Assembly (NCBI RefSeq): GCF_900114645.1
Contig: NZ_FOTR01000005.1
Span: 124,001 to 188,000, forward strand
DNA from: Gracilibacillus orientalis
GTDB lineage: Bacteria; Bacillota; Bacilli; Bacillales; Amphibacillaceae
Reading direction: 5' to 3'
DNA: 64,000 nucleotides
The stretch's first letter is position 1, and each line of letters begins with the position of its first letter. The notes under the pieces were generated by a model. It did no database searches and was not told the DNA's origin. It saw nothing but the letters and a program-made list of their open reading frames with translations. Shown piece by piece: positions 46,291 to 55,736 of the stretch. Both the position numbers and the translations under genes were made by a program.

Positions 46291-47425
46291 AAATAATATT
46301 AGAGAATATGGAATGGTTATTGCACTTGTATTGATCACTGGACTATTTTGGATTTTAACAGACGGGATTAACTTTAAGCCCCTAAACTTGACCAACCTGA
46401 TTTTACAAAATGGCTTTATTCTTGTATTAGCTGTTGGGATGGTACTAGTTATTATTACCGGGAACATTGACTTGTCGGTAGGTTCAGTTGTGGCATTTAT
46501 TGGGGCCATCGCTGGTGTGCTTATTATTAATATGAATGTTCCTATTTGGTTAGCGGTTATTACAGCAATAATAGCAGGTGCTTTAATTGGTGTATGGCAA
46601 GGTTTTTGGATCTCTTATATTGGAATACCATCATTTATTGTAACCTTGGCCGGAATGCTTATTTTCAGAGGTCTAACGTTATGGTTATTAGATGGGCAAT
46701 CTTTAGCCCCATTTCCTGACTCATTTCAAAGTCTAAGTAGCGGATTTATTCCTGACCTATTTGGTGGAGCAAATGTCCATATTTTTACGATAGTGTTATC
46801 TGTTATGTTGTCACTAGTATTGGTCTATTTAGAAATTAATAAAAGAAGAACACAACTGCATTACAATTTTGAAGTAGCGCCGTTGTGGCTTACTATTGTA
46901 AAATTGGCGTTATTATTACTTGCGATTAATTGGTTTGCCTATCAATTAGCACAAAACAAAGGGATCCCAACTGTACTTATCATTGTGCTCGCTCTTATTG
47001 TAATCTACACCTTCATTATGAAGAACACAGTAATGGGACGTCATATTTATGCAACAGGTGGAAACAAGAAAGCAGCCGATTTATCTGGGATAAAAACTAA
47101 GCGAGTTGTATTCTGGGTATTTGTTAACAATGGTGTGCTTGCTGCTTTAGCCGGTTTAATGTTTGCTGCTCGATTAAATTCAGCAACCCCCGCAGCAGGT
47201 GATATGCTAGAGCTAGACGCGATTGCTGCTGTATTTATTGGTGGTGCGTCCATGGCCGGTGGTGTTGGTACTGTTATCGGTGCGATTGTTGGTGGACTTG
47301 TAATGGGGGTAATGAACAACGGTATGTCACTAATTGGAATCGGTATCGACTGGCAGCAATTTATTAAAGGTTTAGTATTATTAATTGCAGTAGGTTTTGA
47401 TGTGTACAATAAAAATAAAAATTAA
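46265..47425 (+). CDS. Monosaccharide ABC transporter permease (MmsB/GguB/AraH-like)
   Basis: A 386-residue permease with about ten transmembrane helices and the family blocks [54 protein letters not shown] (coupling loop) and [19 protein letters not shown]. It overlaps the ATPase gene by 26 bases and starts behind GCAGGGGGG. It completes a CUT2 importer of the MmsEAB/AraEGH kind. Confidence 0.94.
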   Translation: MQTIMNLFKNNIREYGMVIALVLITGLFWILTDGINFKPLNLTNLILQNGFILVLAVGMVLVIITGNIDLSVGSVVAFIGAIAGVLIINMNVPIWLAVITAIIAGALIGVWQGFWISYIGIPSFIVTLAGMLIFRGLTLWLLDGQSLAPFPDSFQSLSSGFIPDLFGGANVHIFTIVLSVMLSLVLVYLEINKRRTQLHYNFEVAPLWLTIVKLALLLLAINWFAYQLAQNKGIPTVLIIVLALIVIYTFIMKNTVMGRHIYATGGNKKAADLSGIKTKRVVFWVFVNNGVLAALAGLMFAARLNSATPAAGDMLELDAIAAVFIGGASMAGGVGTVIGAIVGGLVMGVMNNGMSLIGIGIDWQQFIKGLVLLIAVGFDVYNKNKN

Positions 47426-47429
47426 TGGA

Positions 47430-47467
47430 TGAAAAGATGCTCGCTTAAAAAAGGGAGCATCTTTTCT
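47430..47467 (+). terminator. Terminator of the monosaccharide importer operon
   Basis: AAAAGATGCTC / GAGCATCTTTT stem with a ~14-base AT loop, followed by CTTATT. Confidence 0.8.
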
Positions 47468-47826
47468 TATTTGCCACGGTGCTAATTGTTCATAAAACCT
47501 CACTGATTGAAAGAGTATCCAATATGAAAATGTAAGCTTTTTATATACAATTTGCTTAAAAATGTAATTTATTTATTGATAAAATGAAGACACTCCATTA
47601 GTCAAAACAATTGATTAATGGAGTGTTTTTTCTTTGAAAACGAAGAAGTCCAAATAGGAGTACCTAATATGCTATTTTTTTAGAACAAACAAAAGCAACA
47701 CAACCTAAACAAATTATAGATTATGCCTCTAAATAAGAATTGAATATTAATTATGGAAATGGCTAATTGTTTATATTGCAAGGTTCACGATATGATTTTA
47801 TTGAAAGAGAAGAAAGGGGGGAGTGC
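47468..47826 (+). promoter_or_regulatory. Leader region of the second importer with a stand-alone terminator hairpin
   Basis: ACACTCCATTA(47591) and TTAATGGAGTGT form a 12-bp stem with a ~12-base loop and TTTTTT (ending near 47632). It is 125 bases after the previous operon's terminator and about 195 bases before the next start. It could end a short RNA or serve as an attenuator of the permease operon. No coding sequence is convincing here. Confidence 0.5.
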
Positions 47827-48792
47827 ATGGATGGTCATATAAAAAATGAACAAGTAATGGCGGAGAAAAATGGATTTTGGGATCGGTTTAATCAAAATAG
47901 TTTCATTAAAAATGTACGAAAACATTGGATGTTATATCTAATGATCTTACCAGGTATTATCTATTACATTATTTTTAAGTATATTCCACTTATGGGTAGT
48001 GTAATAGCCTTTCAGGATTTTCAAATTTTCAAAGGATTATTCGCAAGTCCTTGGGTCGGTCTTGAAAATTTTAAACATTTGCTGCATTATCAAGACTTTC
48101 ATGAGGTATTGAGAAATACTGCATTAATTGCATTGTATCAATTGGTTTTTCAATTCCCTGCACCTATTATTTTAGCTTTATTATTTAATGAAATTAGAAT
48201 ATTAATTGTAAAGAAAACGGTCCAAAGCTTATTCTATCTACCGCACTTCTTGTCATGGGTTGTAGTTGGCGGTATCGTATTTGAATTATTAGCAAGTCAA
48301 GGGATCGTAAACGCAATTAGAGAAATGCTGGGATTTGAGCCTATACTGTTTATGCAAGAAGAAGCCTATTTTAGAACGATTGTTGTTATTTCAGGGGTTT
48401 GGAAAGAAATTGGATGGGGCACGATTATTTATTTAGCTGCTATAACGGCGATCAACCCAAGTCTTTATGAAGCAGCAGTGATAGATGGTGCCAATCGATT
48501 CAAACAAACGATCTATATTACACTCCCTTTACTGTTACCAACTATATCTGTATTATTCTTATTAAATATTGGTAACTTTTTGGAGCTAGGCTTTGATCAA
48601 ATCTTTAACTTGCTAACTCCTATGACATACTCTGTTGGAGATATTATTGAAACCTATGTGTATCGAGCGGGGGTACTCCAGGGACAATATAGCTTAACTA
48701 CAGCTATTGGTCTGTTCCAGTCTGTCATCGGTTTTGCTCTATTATGGATATTCAATAGGCTTGCAAGAAAATCAGAACAGGGGTTGTGGTAA
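47827..48792 (+). CDS. Carbohydrate ABC transporter permease, LplB type (second module)
   Basis: A 321-residue permease. ATG 47827 is chosen since AAAGGGGGGAG lies just ahead; the in-frame region further upstream has no RBS. It shows LYLMILPGIIYYIIFKYIPLMG, about six helices and the coupling loop YEAAVIDGANRFKQTIYITLP. The next gene abuts with no gap. It is the paralogue of the gene at 11916-12869 and again lacks a cognate ATPase, implying a shared MsmX-type ATPase. Confidence 0.9.
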   Translation: MDGHIKNEQVMAEKNGFWDRFNQNSFIKNVRKHWMLYLMILPGIIYYIIFKYIPLMGSVIAFQDFQIFKGLFASPWVGLENFKHLLHYQDFHEVLRNTALIALYQLVFQFPAPIILALLFNEIRILIVKKTVQSLFYLPHFLSWVVVGGIVFELLASQGIVNAIREMLGFEPILFMQEEAYFRTIVVISGVWKEIGWGTIIYLAAITAINPSLYEAAVIDGANRFKQTIYITLPLLLPTISVLFLLNIGNFLELGFDQIFNLLTPMTYSVGDIIETYVYRAGVLQGQYSLTTAIGLFQSVIGFALLWIFNRLARKSEQGLW

Positions 48793-49662
48793 ATGAAACA
48801 ATCTATTGGAGAAAGATTATTTCAAATATTTAACTATACATTATTATTTTTATTAGCAGCGACAATGATTGCTCCATTATTGCAATTACTGGCAGTTTCG
48901 TTTAGTTCTCCGATTGCTGCTGATTCCAAAGAAGTATTTTTAATACCTGTCGAATTTACATTGGACACTTGGAAACATATTCTCCAAAATGAAGTTTTAT
49001 GGAGAGCCTTTGGTGTAACGGTATTTATTACGATAGTGGGAACCATTCTTAGTATGTTATTCACAGTTTTGACAGCGTTTCCATTATCGCGGAAGGATTT
49101 TCTTCTGCGTAAGCCGATCATGTTAATGATGGTCCTTACTATGATTTTCAATGCGCCAATGATTCCTTTCTTTTTAACAGTAAGAGAGGTAGGGCTAATG
49201 GATTCGATTTGGGCATTAATTATTCCGGGTTTAGTTAGTACGTTTAATATGGTTATTGTTCGAACGTTCTTTTTAGGTATTCCAAGTGATCTCGATGATG
49301 CTGCACGAATTGACGGCTGTAATGAATTTCGGTTGTTATTCCAGATTTATTTACAGTTGTCTAAACCAGTACTGGCAACGATTGGTCTATTTTATGCTGT
49401 TGGCTACTGGAACACCTTTAAGACAGCTGTTCTATTTTTAAGGAACCCTGATCTTTGGCCTTTACAAATGCGTTTGCGGGCATTTTTTACATCCGAAGAA
49501 GAGCTTGCCGCCGTGGATTTAATAATGGGTGATTTTGACTTTAATACAACCACTTTAAAAGCAGCAACGATTATTTTTGCAACCATTCCAATTGTATTAG
49601 TTTATCCATATTTACAAAAATACTTTGTGAAAGGAGCAGTGCTTGGTTCACTGAAAGAATAA
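48793..49662 (+). CDS. Carbohydrate ABC transporter permease, LplC type (second module)
   Basis: A 289-residue MalG-like permease starting directly after the LplB stop (TAAATG). It has about six helices, the coupling loop DDAARIDGCNEFRLLFQIYLQLSKP and the LplC-type end QKYFVKGAVLGSLKE. Works with the preceding permease and the lipoprotein that follows. Confidence 0.9.
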   Translation: MKQSIGERLFQIFNYTLLFLLAATMIAPLLQLLAVSFSSPIAADSKEVFLIPVEFTLDTWKHILQNEVLWRAFGVTVFITIVGTILSMLFTVLTAFPLSRKDFLLRKPIMLMMVLTMIFNAPMIPFFLTVREVGLMDSIWALIIPGLVSTFNMVIVRTFFLGIPSDLDDAARIDGCNEFRLLFQIYLQLSKPVLATIGLFYAVGYWNTFKTAVLFLRNPDLWPLQMRLRAFFTSEEELAAVDLIMGDFDFNTTTLKAATIIFATIPIVLVYPYLQKYFVKGAVLGSLKE

Positions 49663-49698
49663 TGAATAATCAGTAATAAAAAAAGGGAGGAAAAATGG

Positions 49699-51249
49699 AT
49701 GAGAAGAAATCATTATTTTCATTTCTTACTGTTTTCTGTATGGGTATTGTTTTTGTTGTTATTTACGGCATGTTCTAATAGTGAAGATACAACAAGTCAG
49801 GAAGAAAATGAAGACGAATCGGAAACGGAAGAAAATGGTGAATCTGCAACTGTTAACGTATTTAAAAGTCACTTGGGAAAAGGAACGATTCCTGACGGTG
49901 ATGATCCCCATGTGCAATATGTCCAAGAAAAAACAGGTGTGGAGTATGAATTGAATTCAACACCGCCAGGATCCGAACCAGCTGAGTACATTAATCTCAT
50001 GATTGCTTCAGAGGATTTTCCTGATATCTTAAGACCTATTGGTGGAGTGGAACAAACACTTATTGATCAAGGTGGTGCTTTACCATTAGATGACTTGTTA
50101 CCGGAGTATGCACCAAATGTTTGGGAAAGGGTTCCTGAAGAAGCATGGAATATTGTTAGATCTGCCTCTCCAGATGGGAAAATTTATTATATTCCTAAAG
50201 TATATTTAATACCGGAGCGCGCAGCTTTATTAAGACAGGATTGGTTAGATGCTGTTGATATGGATATGCCAGAAACATTAGACGAGTATAAAGAAATGTT
50301 AATAGCTTTCCGTGATGAGGATCCGAATGGTAATGGGGAGCAAGATGAACTTCCTACATCAGGGAGAGAGTTTGGCACATGGATGGATCATTTATTTGCG
50401 ATGTTTGGTATAGCGATGTGGGAAGGTCATCCGGAATGGGATATTTATGATGGTGAAATTAACTATGCCGGTACATCAGAAAATATGAAAGCAGCTATTT
50501 CATTTATTAGAGAGCTTTATGCTGAAAATTTACTAGATAATGAAACATTTTTAAACAAGGGAGATGTATGGACCGCTAAAATTAATAATAATTTGGTCGG
50601 TAGCTGGTATCACCTCCCAGCCAATTTACATGATCGATATATAGCAATGAAAGAAGGAGCGCCAGAAGCTTATGTTGTTGGGATGCCTCTTCCTGAAGTA
50701 GATGGTTTCGACGGCTATATTACACAAAAAAGTATGGGTGAACCAGAGTGGATGATTCCAGCTGCATCAGAGGATAATGCTGCTAATGCGTTGAAACTAC
50801 TTGATTTTTTCTATGATCCGGCAAATGCTGACTTTGTCCAGTATGGTATTGAAGGAGTTCAGCATGAAGTAGTAGACGGTGAAAAAAAATTATTGCCTAC
50901 TTCAGATGATAAGCCGATTGCCTTAGGAATGCTTAATTTAACTACAGAAGAATCGATGGATTTAAGAATTGAAAACTCCTTCCCTGAAGATGAACAAGAA
51001 ATGGTAAGTGATATTTTTGAAGTAAGTAAAGCAGATGCAAGGAGAATTGCTGGTGATGGATTGCCGAGCACTGTTTATGATGGATATCCAGATATTCAGT
51101 CACATAAGTTATTCCAAGAATATTTAACCAAAATTGTCATAGGTGAATGGTCCATCGACAAATTTGATGAATTTGTAGAAAAATGGAATCAATCTGGAGG
51201 CGAAGAAGTAACACAGCGCGTCCAAGAATGGTATGAAACAGCTAAATAA
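49699..51249 (+). CDS. Sugar ABC transporter substrate-binding lipoprotein, LplA/YtcQ type (second module)
   Basis: A 516-residue lipoprotein with signal peptide, lipobox FTAC and acidic linker. The mature part carries the DEDPNGNGEQDELPTS motif shared with the protein at 13872-15494, but the sequences are otherwise clearly divergent, so ligand specificity probably differs. It closes the second permease operon. ATG follows AAAGGGAGG. The likely ligand is the oligosaccharide cut by the GH95-like and unassigned glycosidases downstream. Confidence 0.88.
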   Translation: MRRNHYFHFLLFSVWVLFLLLFTACSNSEDTTSQEENEDESETEENGESATVNVFKSHLGKGTIPDGDDPHVQYVQEKTGVEYELNSTPPGSEPAEYINLMIASEDFPDILRPIGGVEQTLIDQGGALPLDDLLPEYAPNVWERVPEEAWNIVRSASPDGKIYYIPKVYLIPERAALLRQDWLDAVDMDMPETLDEYKEMLIAFRDEDPNGNGEQDELPTSGREFGTWMDHLFAMFGIAMWEGHPEWDIYDGEINYAGTSENMKAAISFIRELYAENLLDNETFLNKGDVWTAKINNNLVGSWYHLPANLHDRYIAMKEGAPEAYVVGMPLPEVDGFDGYITQKSMGEPEWMIPAASEDNAANALKLLDFFYDPANADFVQYGIEGVQHEVVDGEKKLLPTSDDKPIALGMLNLTTEESMDLRIENSFPEDEQEMVSDIFEVSKADARRIAGDGLPSTVYDGYPDIQSHKLFQEYLTKIVIGEWSIDKFDEFVEKWNQSGGEEVTQRVQEWYETAK

Positions 51250-51255
51250 AAATAT

Positions 51256-51296
51256 TTACTCCTCCTCTTGTTTGGGGAGGAGTATAATAATTTTCT
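51256..51296 (+). terminator. Terminator after the second binding protein
   Basis: TACTCCTCC / GGAGGAGTA stem with a 10-base loop, followed by TAATAATTTTC. It allows separate expression of the AraC regulator. Confidence 0.65.
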
Positions 51297-51329
51297 CGTA
51301 ATATAATCCATACAATAATATAAGAAGAA

Positions 51330-53627
51330 ATGAAAGCAGGTGAGCTTATGCCAAAGCCTTTTCCAGTTCGGAGAATAAAGAATATGCTTCGAAAGAATCT
51401 TTCTGATACACAAACAAGGTTACTACTCATTTTAATGATACCTGTTCTTTTTATTATATTGACAGTCGGATTTTCTTCTTATTACACTTCTAAAGACATA
51501 TTACAACAGGAATTAAATGAACCGCAGCACCAGATGTTAACAATAAACATGCATTCTATTGACGAATATTTAATGGAATCCGATCAAATTGCTGTTAAAT
51601 TAGCATTAGACAATGATGTATATCGCTTTTTAACGAATCAATCACAATATTCTTATCAAAATATCAAGGAGATATATGACAAGTTAACGACCATTACAAA
51701 GAATTCATCTGTTATACAAAGTATTTATATTTATAATGTGAACAGTGATAGCTTTGTCGCTATTCCCCAAGGATTTAGCTCTAGTAGTGCGACTTTTAAT
51801 GATGCAGAGTGGATCAGTGTGTTGGATGAATTTAATGAAACATCAAGGGTTGTTAAATACCGCGATCTGCCAAATGGTGCAAAATATAAAGGATCAAACA
51901 TTTCCTTGTTTCGAAAAATCAATTTGAAAGGGGAGACAAGAGGAGTTGTTGCGGTTAACCTTAATCAAGCAGAATTATTCTCTAAATTAAACTCATCTGC
52001 CGATCCACAATCTAATAGTATGCAATATATTTTGGATCAAAATAATACCATTCTACATACGACAAAAAATCATACATTTGATCCAGATACTGTTCAACTT
52101 GTAAATAAAGAGGTAAACAAGGGAAACTTAAGTGATATTACGTATAACGATAAGATACTGCTAGCCAATCAAATGGAATCTGATTTTACCGGATGGAAAT
52201 ATGTTTCTGTTGTTTCACAAGAAAGTATACTGTCTAAATCAAAAACAATTCGTAATGTGGTGTTTGTTGTTTCTTTAATCGCACTTATTATTGGCGGAAT
52301 CGCTATATTTTTTATTCACTCTGTGGAATTAAAACCTATTAGAAGAATGAAGGAACTTTTTTCCGTAGATGGTGATCCACATTATAGACGAGATTTATTT
52401 CATTTAGAAAATATCATAGATGACTTGGTCAGTGATCATGCGCAATTATCCCAATTGATCAAAAAAATGAAGGTCGAAGCTAAATCTAAATTTTTATATG
52501 ACATCTATATCGGTAGATTAATGAACAGGGCCGAGCAAAAGGAAAAGTGGCAGGCTTATTTTAAAGAATGGAATGAAGATAATATTCAATTATTAGTCGT
52601 ATCGATCGATAATTATCCTTTCTGGAAAGAAAATGTAGCGGGCAATTATCGTTCAGTAGTGAAGTCGGGTATGGAAAATATCTTGACTGAAGTATTATCG
52701 ACTCATTATTCCGTAGAGGTAGTAGATATTGGTAAGGATAAAATGATTATCATCATCCAGCACTTAGAGGGAAAAATCAATGTTATAAACCATTTAAAGA
52801 TAGCGCTTACACATGTGGAAGATATTTTAGGATTCTCCGTTTCGTTAGGACTTAACCACACAGGGGTTTCACTGCTAGATCTAAAAAACGCAATGAATGA
52901 AGCGGAAGAGGCACTTCAATACCGTCTGTTTGAGGGGTATGGAAATATTTATACGAAAGCTGATCAACAGGAAGAAGACAAAGAAACAAATATAGAAAAA
53001 ATTTCTAGTCTTGTAAAATCAATTACACTCGAAAATCCGACACAATCGATTGATGACGTAACTACATTATTTCAGTTGTTTCATGAGAGTAATATTAGTC
53101 CAGAGTTAGCCTTTTATTTTATTGAACAAGTAAGAAAAGTTATTTTTACTGAAAACAAAGATGTTACCAACTCATCTTTTATTACTGCAGAAGAAATTCG
53201 CACCATGAATCTACAGGATATCGCCAATGTATTCAAGGGAATAATCTCAGAAAGAATAGAAAATATTAAGAAATTAAATGACTCTAAAAGATACGTCATG
53301 TGCAGAAAAATGATTCAGTATATGAATGTACATCTAGCTGAACCTGTCGGCATTCCGGAAATAGCAGAATCTGTTGGTGTTAGTGTAAGTCTTGCAAGTC
53401 AATGGTTTAAGGAAGAAATGGATGACACCATTTATGGCTATTTTACCAGGCTTAGAATGGAGCGTGCACAAGAATTATTGATTAAAACGGATAAGAAAAT
53501 AGCTGATATTGCATTTGAGGTTGGCTATCAACATGAAAATAGTTTTATACGAAAATTTCGAGAATATAAAGAGCTGACACCAGGTAAGTACAGAAGATTA
53601 AATGCCGTGATAGAAAACAAGGAATAA
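51330..53627 (+). CDS. Membrane-bound AraC-family regulator (YesS-like, second module)
   Basis: A 765-residue regulator with the same build as the one at 9335: transmembrane helix about 31-52, extracellular cache-like domain to about 300, second helix about 305-330, cytoplasmic linker, and an AraC-type double helix-turn-helix over the last 105 residues (MIQYMNVHLAEPVGIPE to LTPGKYRRLNAV). It precedes two glycosidase genes with a 22-base gap and follows the importer, so it likely activates this module. RBS GCAGGTGAG. Confidence 0.88.
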   Translation: MKAGELMPKPFPVRRIKNMLRKNLSDTQTRLLLILMIPVLFIILTVGFSSYYTSKDILQQELNEPQHQMLTINMHSIDEYLMESDQIAVKLALDNDVYRFLTNQSQYSYQNIKEIYDKLTTITKNSSVIQSIYIYNVNSDSFVAIPQGFSSSSATFNDAEWISVLDEFNETSRVVKYRDLPNGAKYKGSNISLFRKINLKGETRGVVAVNLNQAELFSKLNSSADPQSNSMQYILDQNNTILHTTKNHTFDPDTVQLVNKEVNKGNLSDITYNDKILLANQMESDFTGWKYVSVVSQESILSKSKTIRNVVFVVSLIALIIGGIAIFFIHSVELKPIRRMKELFSVDGDPHYRRDLFHLENIIDDLVSDHAQLSQLIKKMKVEAKSKFLYDIYIGRLMNRAEQKEKWQAYFKEWNEDNIQLLVVSIDNYPFWKENVAGNYRSVVKSGMENILTEVLSTHYSVEVVDIGKDKMIIIIQHLEGKINVINHLKIALTHVEDILGFSVSLGLNHTGVSLLDLKNAMNEAEEALQYRLFEGYGNIYTKADQQEEDKETNIEKISSLVKSITLENPTQSIDDVTTLFQLFHESNISPELAFYFIEQVRKVIFTENKDVTNSSFITAEEIRTMNLQDIANVFKGIISERIENIKKLNDSKRYVMCRKMIQYMNVHLAEPVGIPEIAESVGVSVSLASQWFKEEMDDTIYGYFTRLRMERAQELLIKTDKKIADIAFEVGYQHENSFIRKFREYKELTPGKYRRLNAVIENKE

Positions 53628-53649
53628 AAGGTTAGAGGAGGAAATTAAT

Positions 53650-55704
53650 ATGAACAGGAAAAGCATCGTGCAAAAACATAATCCCAACATAAATCAACTA
53701 GAAGCCTTATCACCATTGTCTATTGGTAATAGTGAGTTTGGTTTCAGTGTTGATTTTACAGGGCTACAAACATTTCCGCAATTGTATGAAACACCTTTAG
53801 GGACCCAATCAAATTGGGGATGGCATTATAGCATGGGGAAGAATTTATATAAGTCAAGTGACATAGAATACCAGACCTTTGATCATTACGGTCGAAAAGT
53901 CCCATATCCTATGCAACCAGAAAATAAAGAAGAAGCCTATCACTGGCTTCGACAAAATCCTCATCGATTGCAGCTTGGCCAACTATCTTTTCAATTTTTA
54001 GATGAGAATGAAAAGGTTGTAGACATAAATGCTATTACAGAAATTAATCAAGAATTGGATCTCTGGTCAGGTATCATAATTAGTCGTTATGCTGTAAATG
54101 GTCAAGAGGTTTTGGTGAAAACAGTTTGTGATCCAAATTCTGATGCGATTGGTGTGTATGTATCCTCTACCTTATTACTAACAGGCAGATTACAGATTAT
54201 TCAATCATTCCCTTCGCCTGATGTTAGCCATAATAGCTGGGCTAAAGCTACTACCTTAAATTGGGATCATCAGGAAAGACATCAAACCATTGAATTAGAT
54301 TATAACGATTATGTAGTAAATTTAAAACGGGTGATGGATGAGGATAGTTATTATGTGCGATGGGAGAAAAATGGTGGAAGCTTTACTCGCCTTGATACCC
54401 ATCAATATCAAATAATTCCGCCGCATCATCAAAGTGAATATAGCTTTACCGTATCGTTTAGCCCTGAAAAGTCGACCAAAGTAGATTCATTGAGTGATAT
54501 GATGACAGCTTCTCAACACTATTGGAAAGAATTTTGGCAGAAGGGAGCTTTTGTTTCCTTTGCTGGAAGTACCGACACCAGAGCAAATGAATTAGAGCGA
54601 AGAGTAATCTTATCTCAATATCTAACAGCCATTCACAGTAATGGATCGATTCCACCTCAAGAAACAGGATTGATGTACAATAGCTGGTTTGGTAAAGCGC
54701 ACTTGGAAATGCATTGGTGGCATGCTGCTCATTTTCCACTGTGGGGAAGAGCTGATAGGTTAAACAAAAGCTTACAATGGTATACAACCATTATACCGAT
54801 CGCAAAAAAAATAGCTAGCGGGCAAGGATATGAAGGTGCCAGATGGCCAAAAATGGTGGGGGTTGATGGAGAGCAAAGCCCATCACCCGTAGCGCCGGGG
54901 CTTATATGGCAACAACCACATCCAATTATGTTGGCAGAATTACTCTACCGAGATAACAATTCCTTATCTATGCTTCATCAATATCAAGAAGTAGTATTTG
55001 AGTCTGCCGATTTCATGGCTGATTTTGCTAGTTGGGATGAAGAGGAACAAGTCTATGTTTTAGGACCGCCTTTAATACCTGCACAAGAATGCCACCGAAT
55101 GGAGGATTCTAAAAACCCTCCGTATGAAATTGAATATTGGAAATATGGTTTAGAAACGGCAGTGAAATGGGCGGAAAGATTAGGGGTTGCTCCTAATAAA
55201 AAGTGGAGTCATATCGCCAATCATTTAAAGCGACCTCGAGAAAAAGATGGGGTTTATTTAGCACATGAAAATGGTGACCATACCTTTACTGAGAAAAATC
55301 ATGATCATCCTTCGATGGTTGCAGCATTAGGTATTCTTCCAGGCTCATTAATAAACAAGGAAACAATGAAAAATACCTTATTTAAGGTAAAAGATGAGTG
55401 GCAGTGGGATACGGCTTGGGGATGGGATTTTCCGATGTGTGCGATGACAGCAGCTCGTGTAGGAGAAACGGAACTCGCTATTGATTTTTTATTAATGGAT
55501 GCAGTGAAAAATACGTATTTACCGAATGGACATAATTATCAACGGCCAGGATTAACAGCGTACTTACCAGGGAATGGCGGACTATTAATCGCTATTGCTA
55601 TGATGGTAGCAGGTTGGGATGATCATACCAGTGGGGATTATCCAGGATTTCCTAAAAACAGCAAATGGAATATTGAGGCGGAAGGCTTCCAATCCTATAT
55701 TTAG
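53650..55704 (+). CDS. Putative six-hairpin-type glycosidase, family not recognised
   Basis: A 684-residue cytoplasmic protein with no signal peptide. The N-terminal 290 residues look like a beta-sandwich; from about 300 on there are repeated Trp-rich amphipathic helices (YNSWFGKAHLEMHWWHAAHF, LIWQQPHPIMLAELLYR, WQWDTAWGWDFPMCAMTA), as in (alpha/alpha)6 barrels of clans GH-L/GH-M and GH95. Candidate acid residues are Glu in AHLEMHWW, Glu in AQECHR and Asp in WQWDTAW, without proof. I cannot place it in a numbered CAZy family. It sits 22 bases after the AraC regulator and 32 before a GH95-like gene, so it probably acts on the same oligosaccharide. Confidence 0.6.
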   Translation: MNRKSIVQKHNPNINQLEALSPLSIGNSEFGFSVDFTGLQTFPQLYETPLGTQSNWGWHYSMGKNLYKSSDIEYQTFDHYGRKVPYPMQPENKEEAYHWLRQNPHRLQLGQLSFQFLDENEKVVDINAITEINQELDLWSGIIISRYAVNGQEVLVKTVCDPNSDAIGVYVSSTLLLTGRLQIIQSFPSPDVSHNSWAKATTLNWDHQERHQTIELDYNDYVVNLKRVMDEDSYYVRWEKNGGSFTRLDTHQYQIIPPHHQSEYSFTVSFSPEKSTKVDSLSDMMTASQHYWKEFWQKGAFVSFAGSTDTRANELERRVILSQYLTAIHSNGSIPPQETGLMYNSWFGKAHLEMHWWHAAHFPLWGRADRLNKSLQWYTTIIPIAKKIASGQGYEGARWPKMVGVDGEQSPSPVAPGLIWQQPHPIMLAELLYRDNNSLSMLHQYQEVVFESADFMADFASWDEEEQVYVLGPPLIPAQECHRMEDSKNPPYEIEYWKYGLETAVKWAERLGVAPNKKWSHIANHLKRPREKDGVYLAHENGDHTFTEKNHDHPSMVAALGILPGSLINKETMKNTLFKVKDEWQWDTAWGWDFPMCAMTAARVGETELAIDFLLMDAVKNTYLPNGHNYQRPGLTAYLPGNGGLLIAIAMMVAGWDDHTSGDYPGFPKNSKWNIEAEGFQSYI

Positions 55705-55736
55705 AACTTTGTGCAGCAACAAAGGAGGACGATAAT

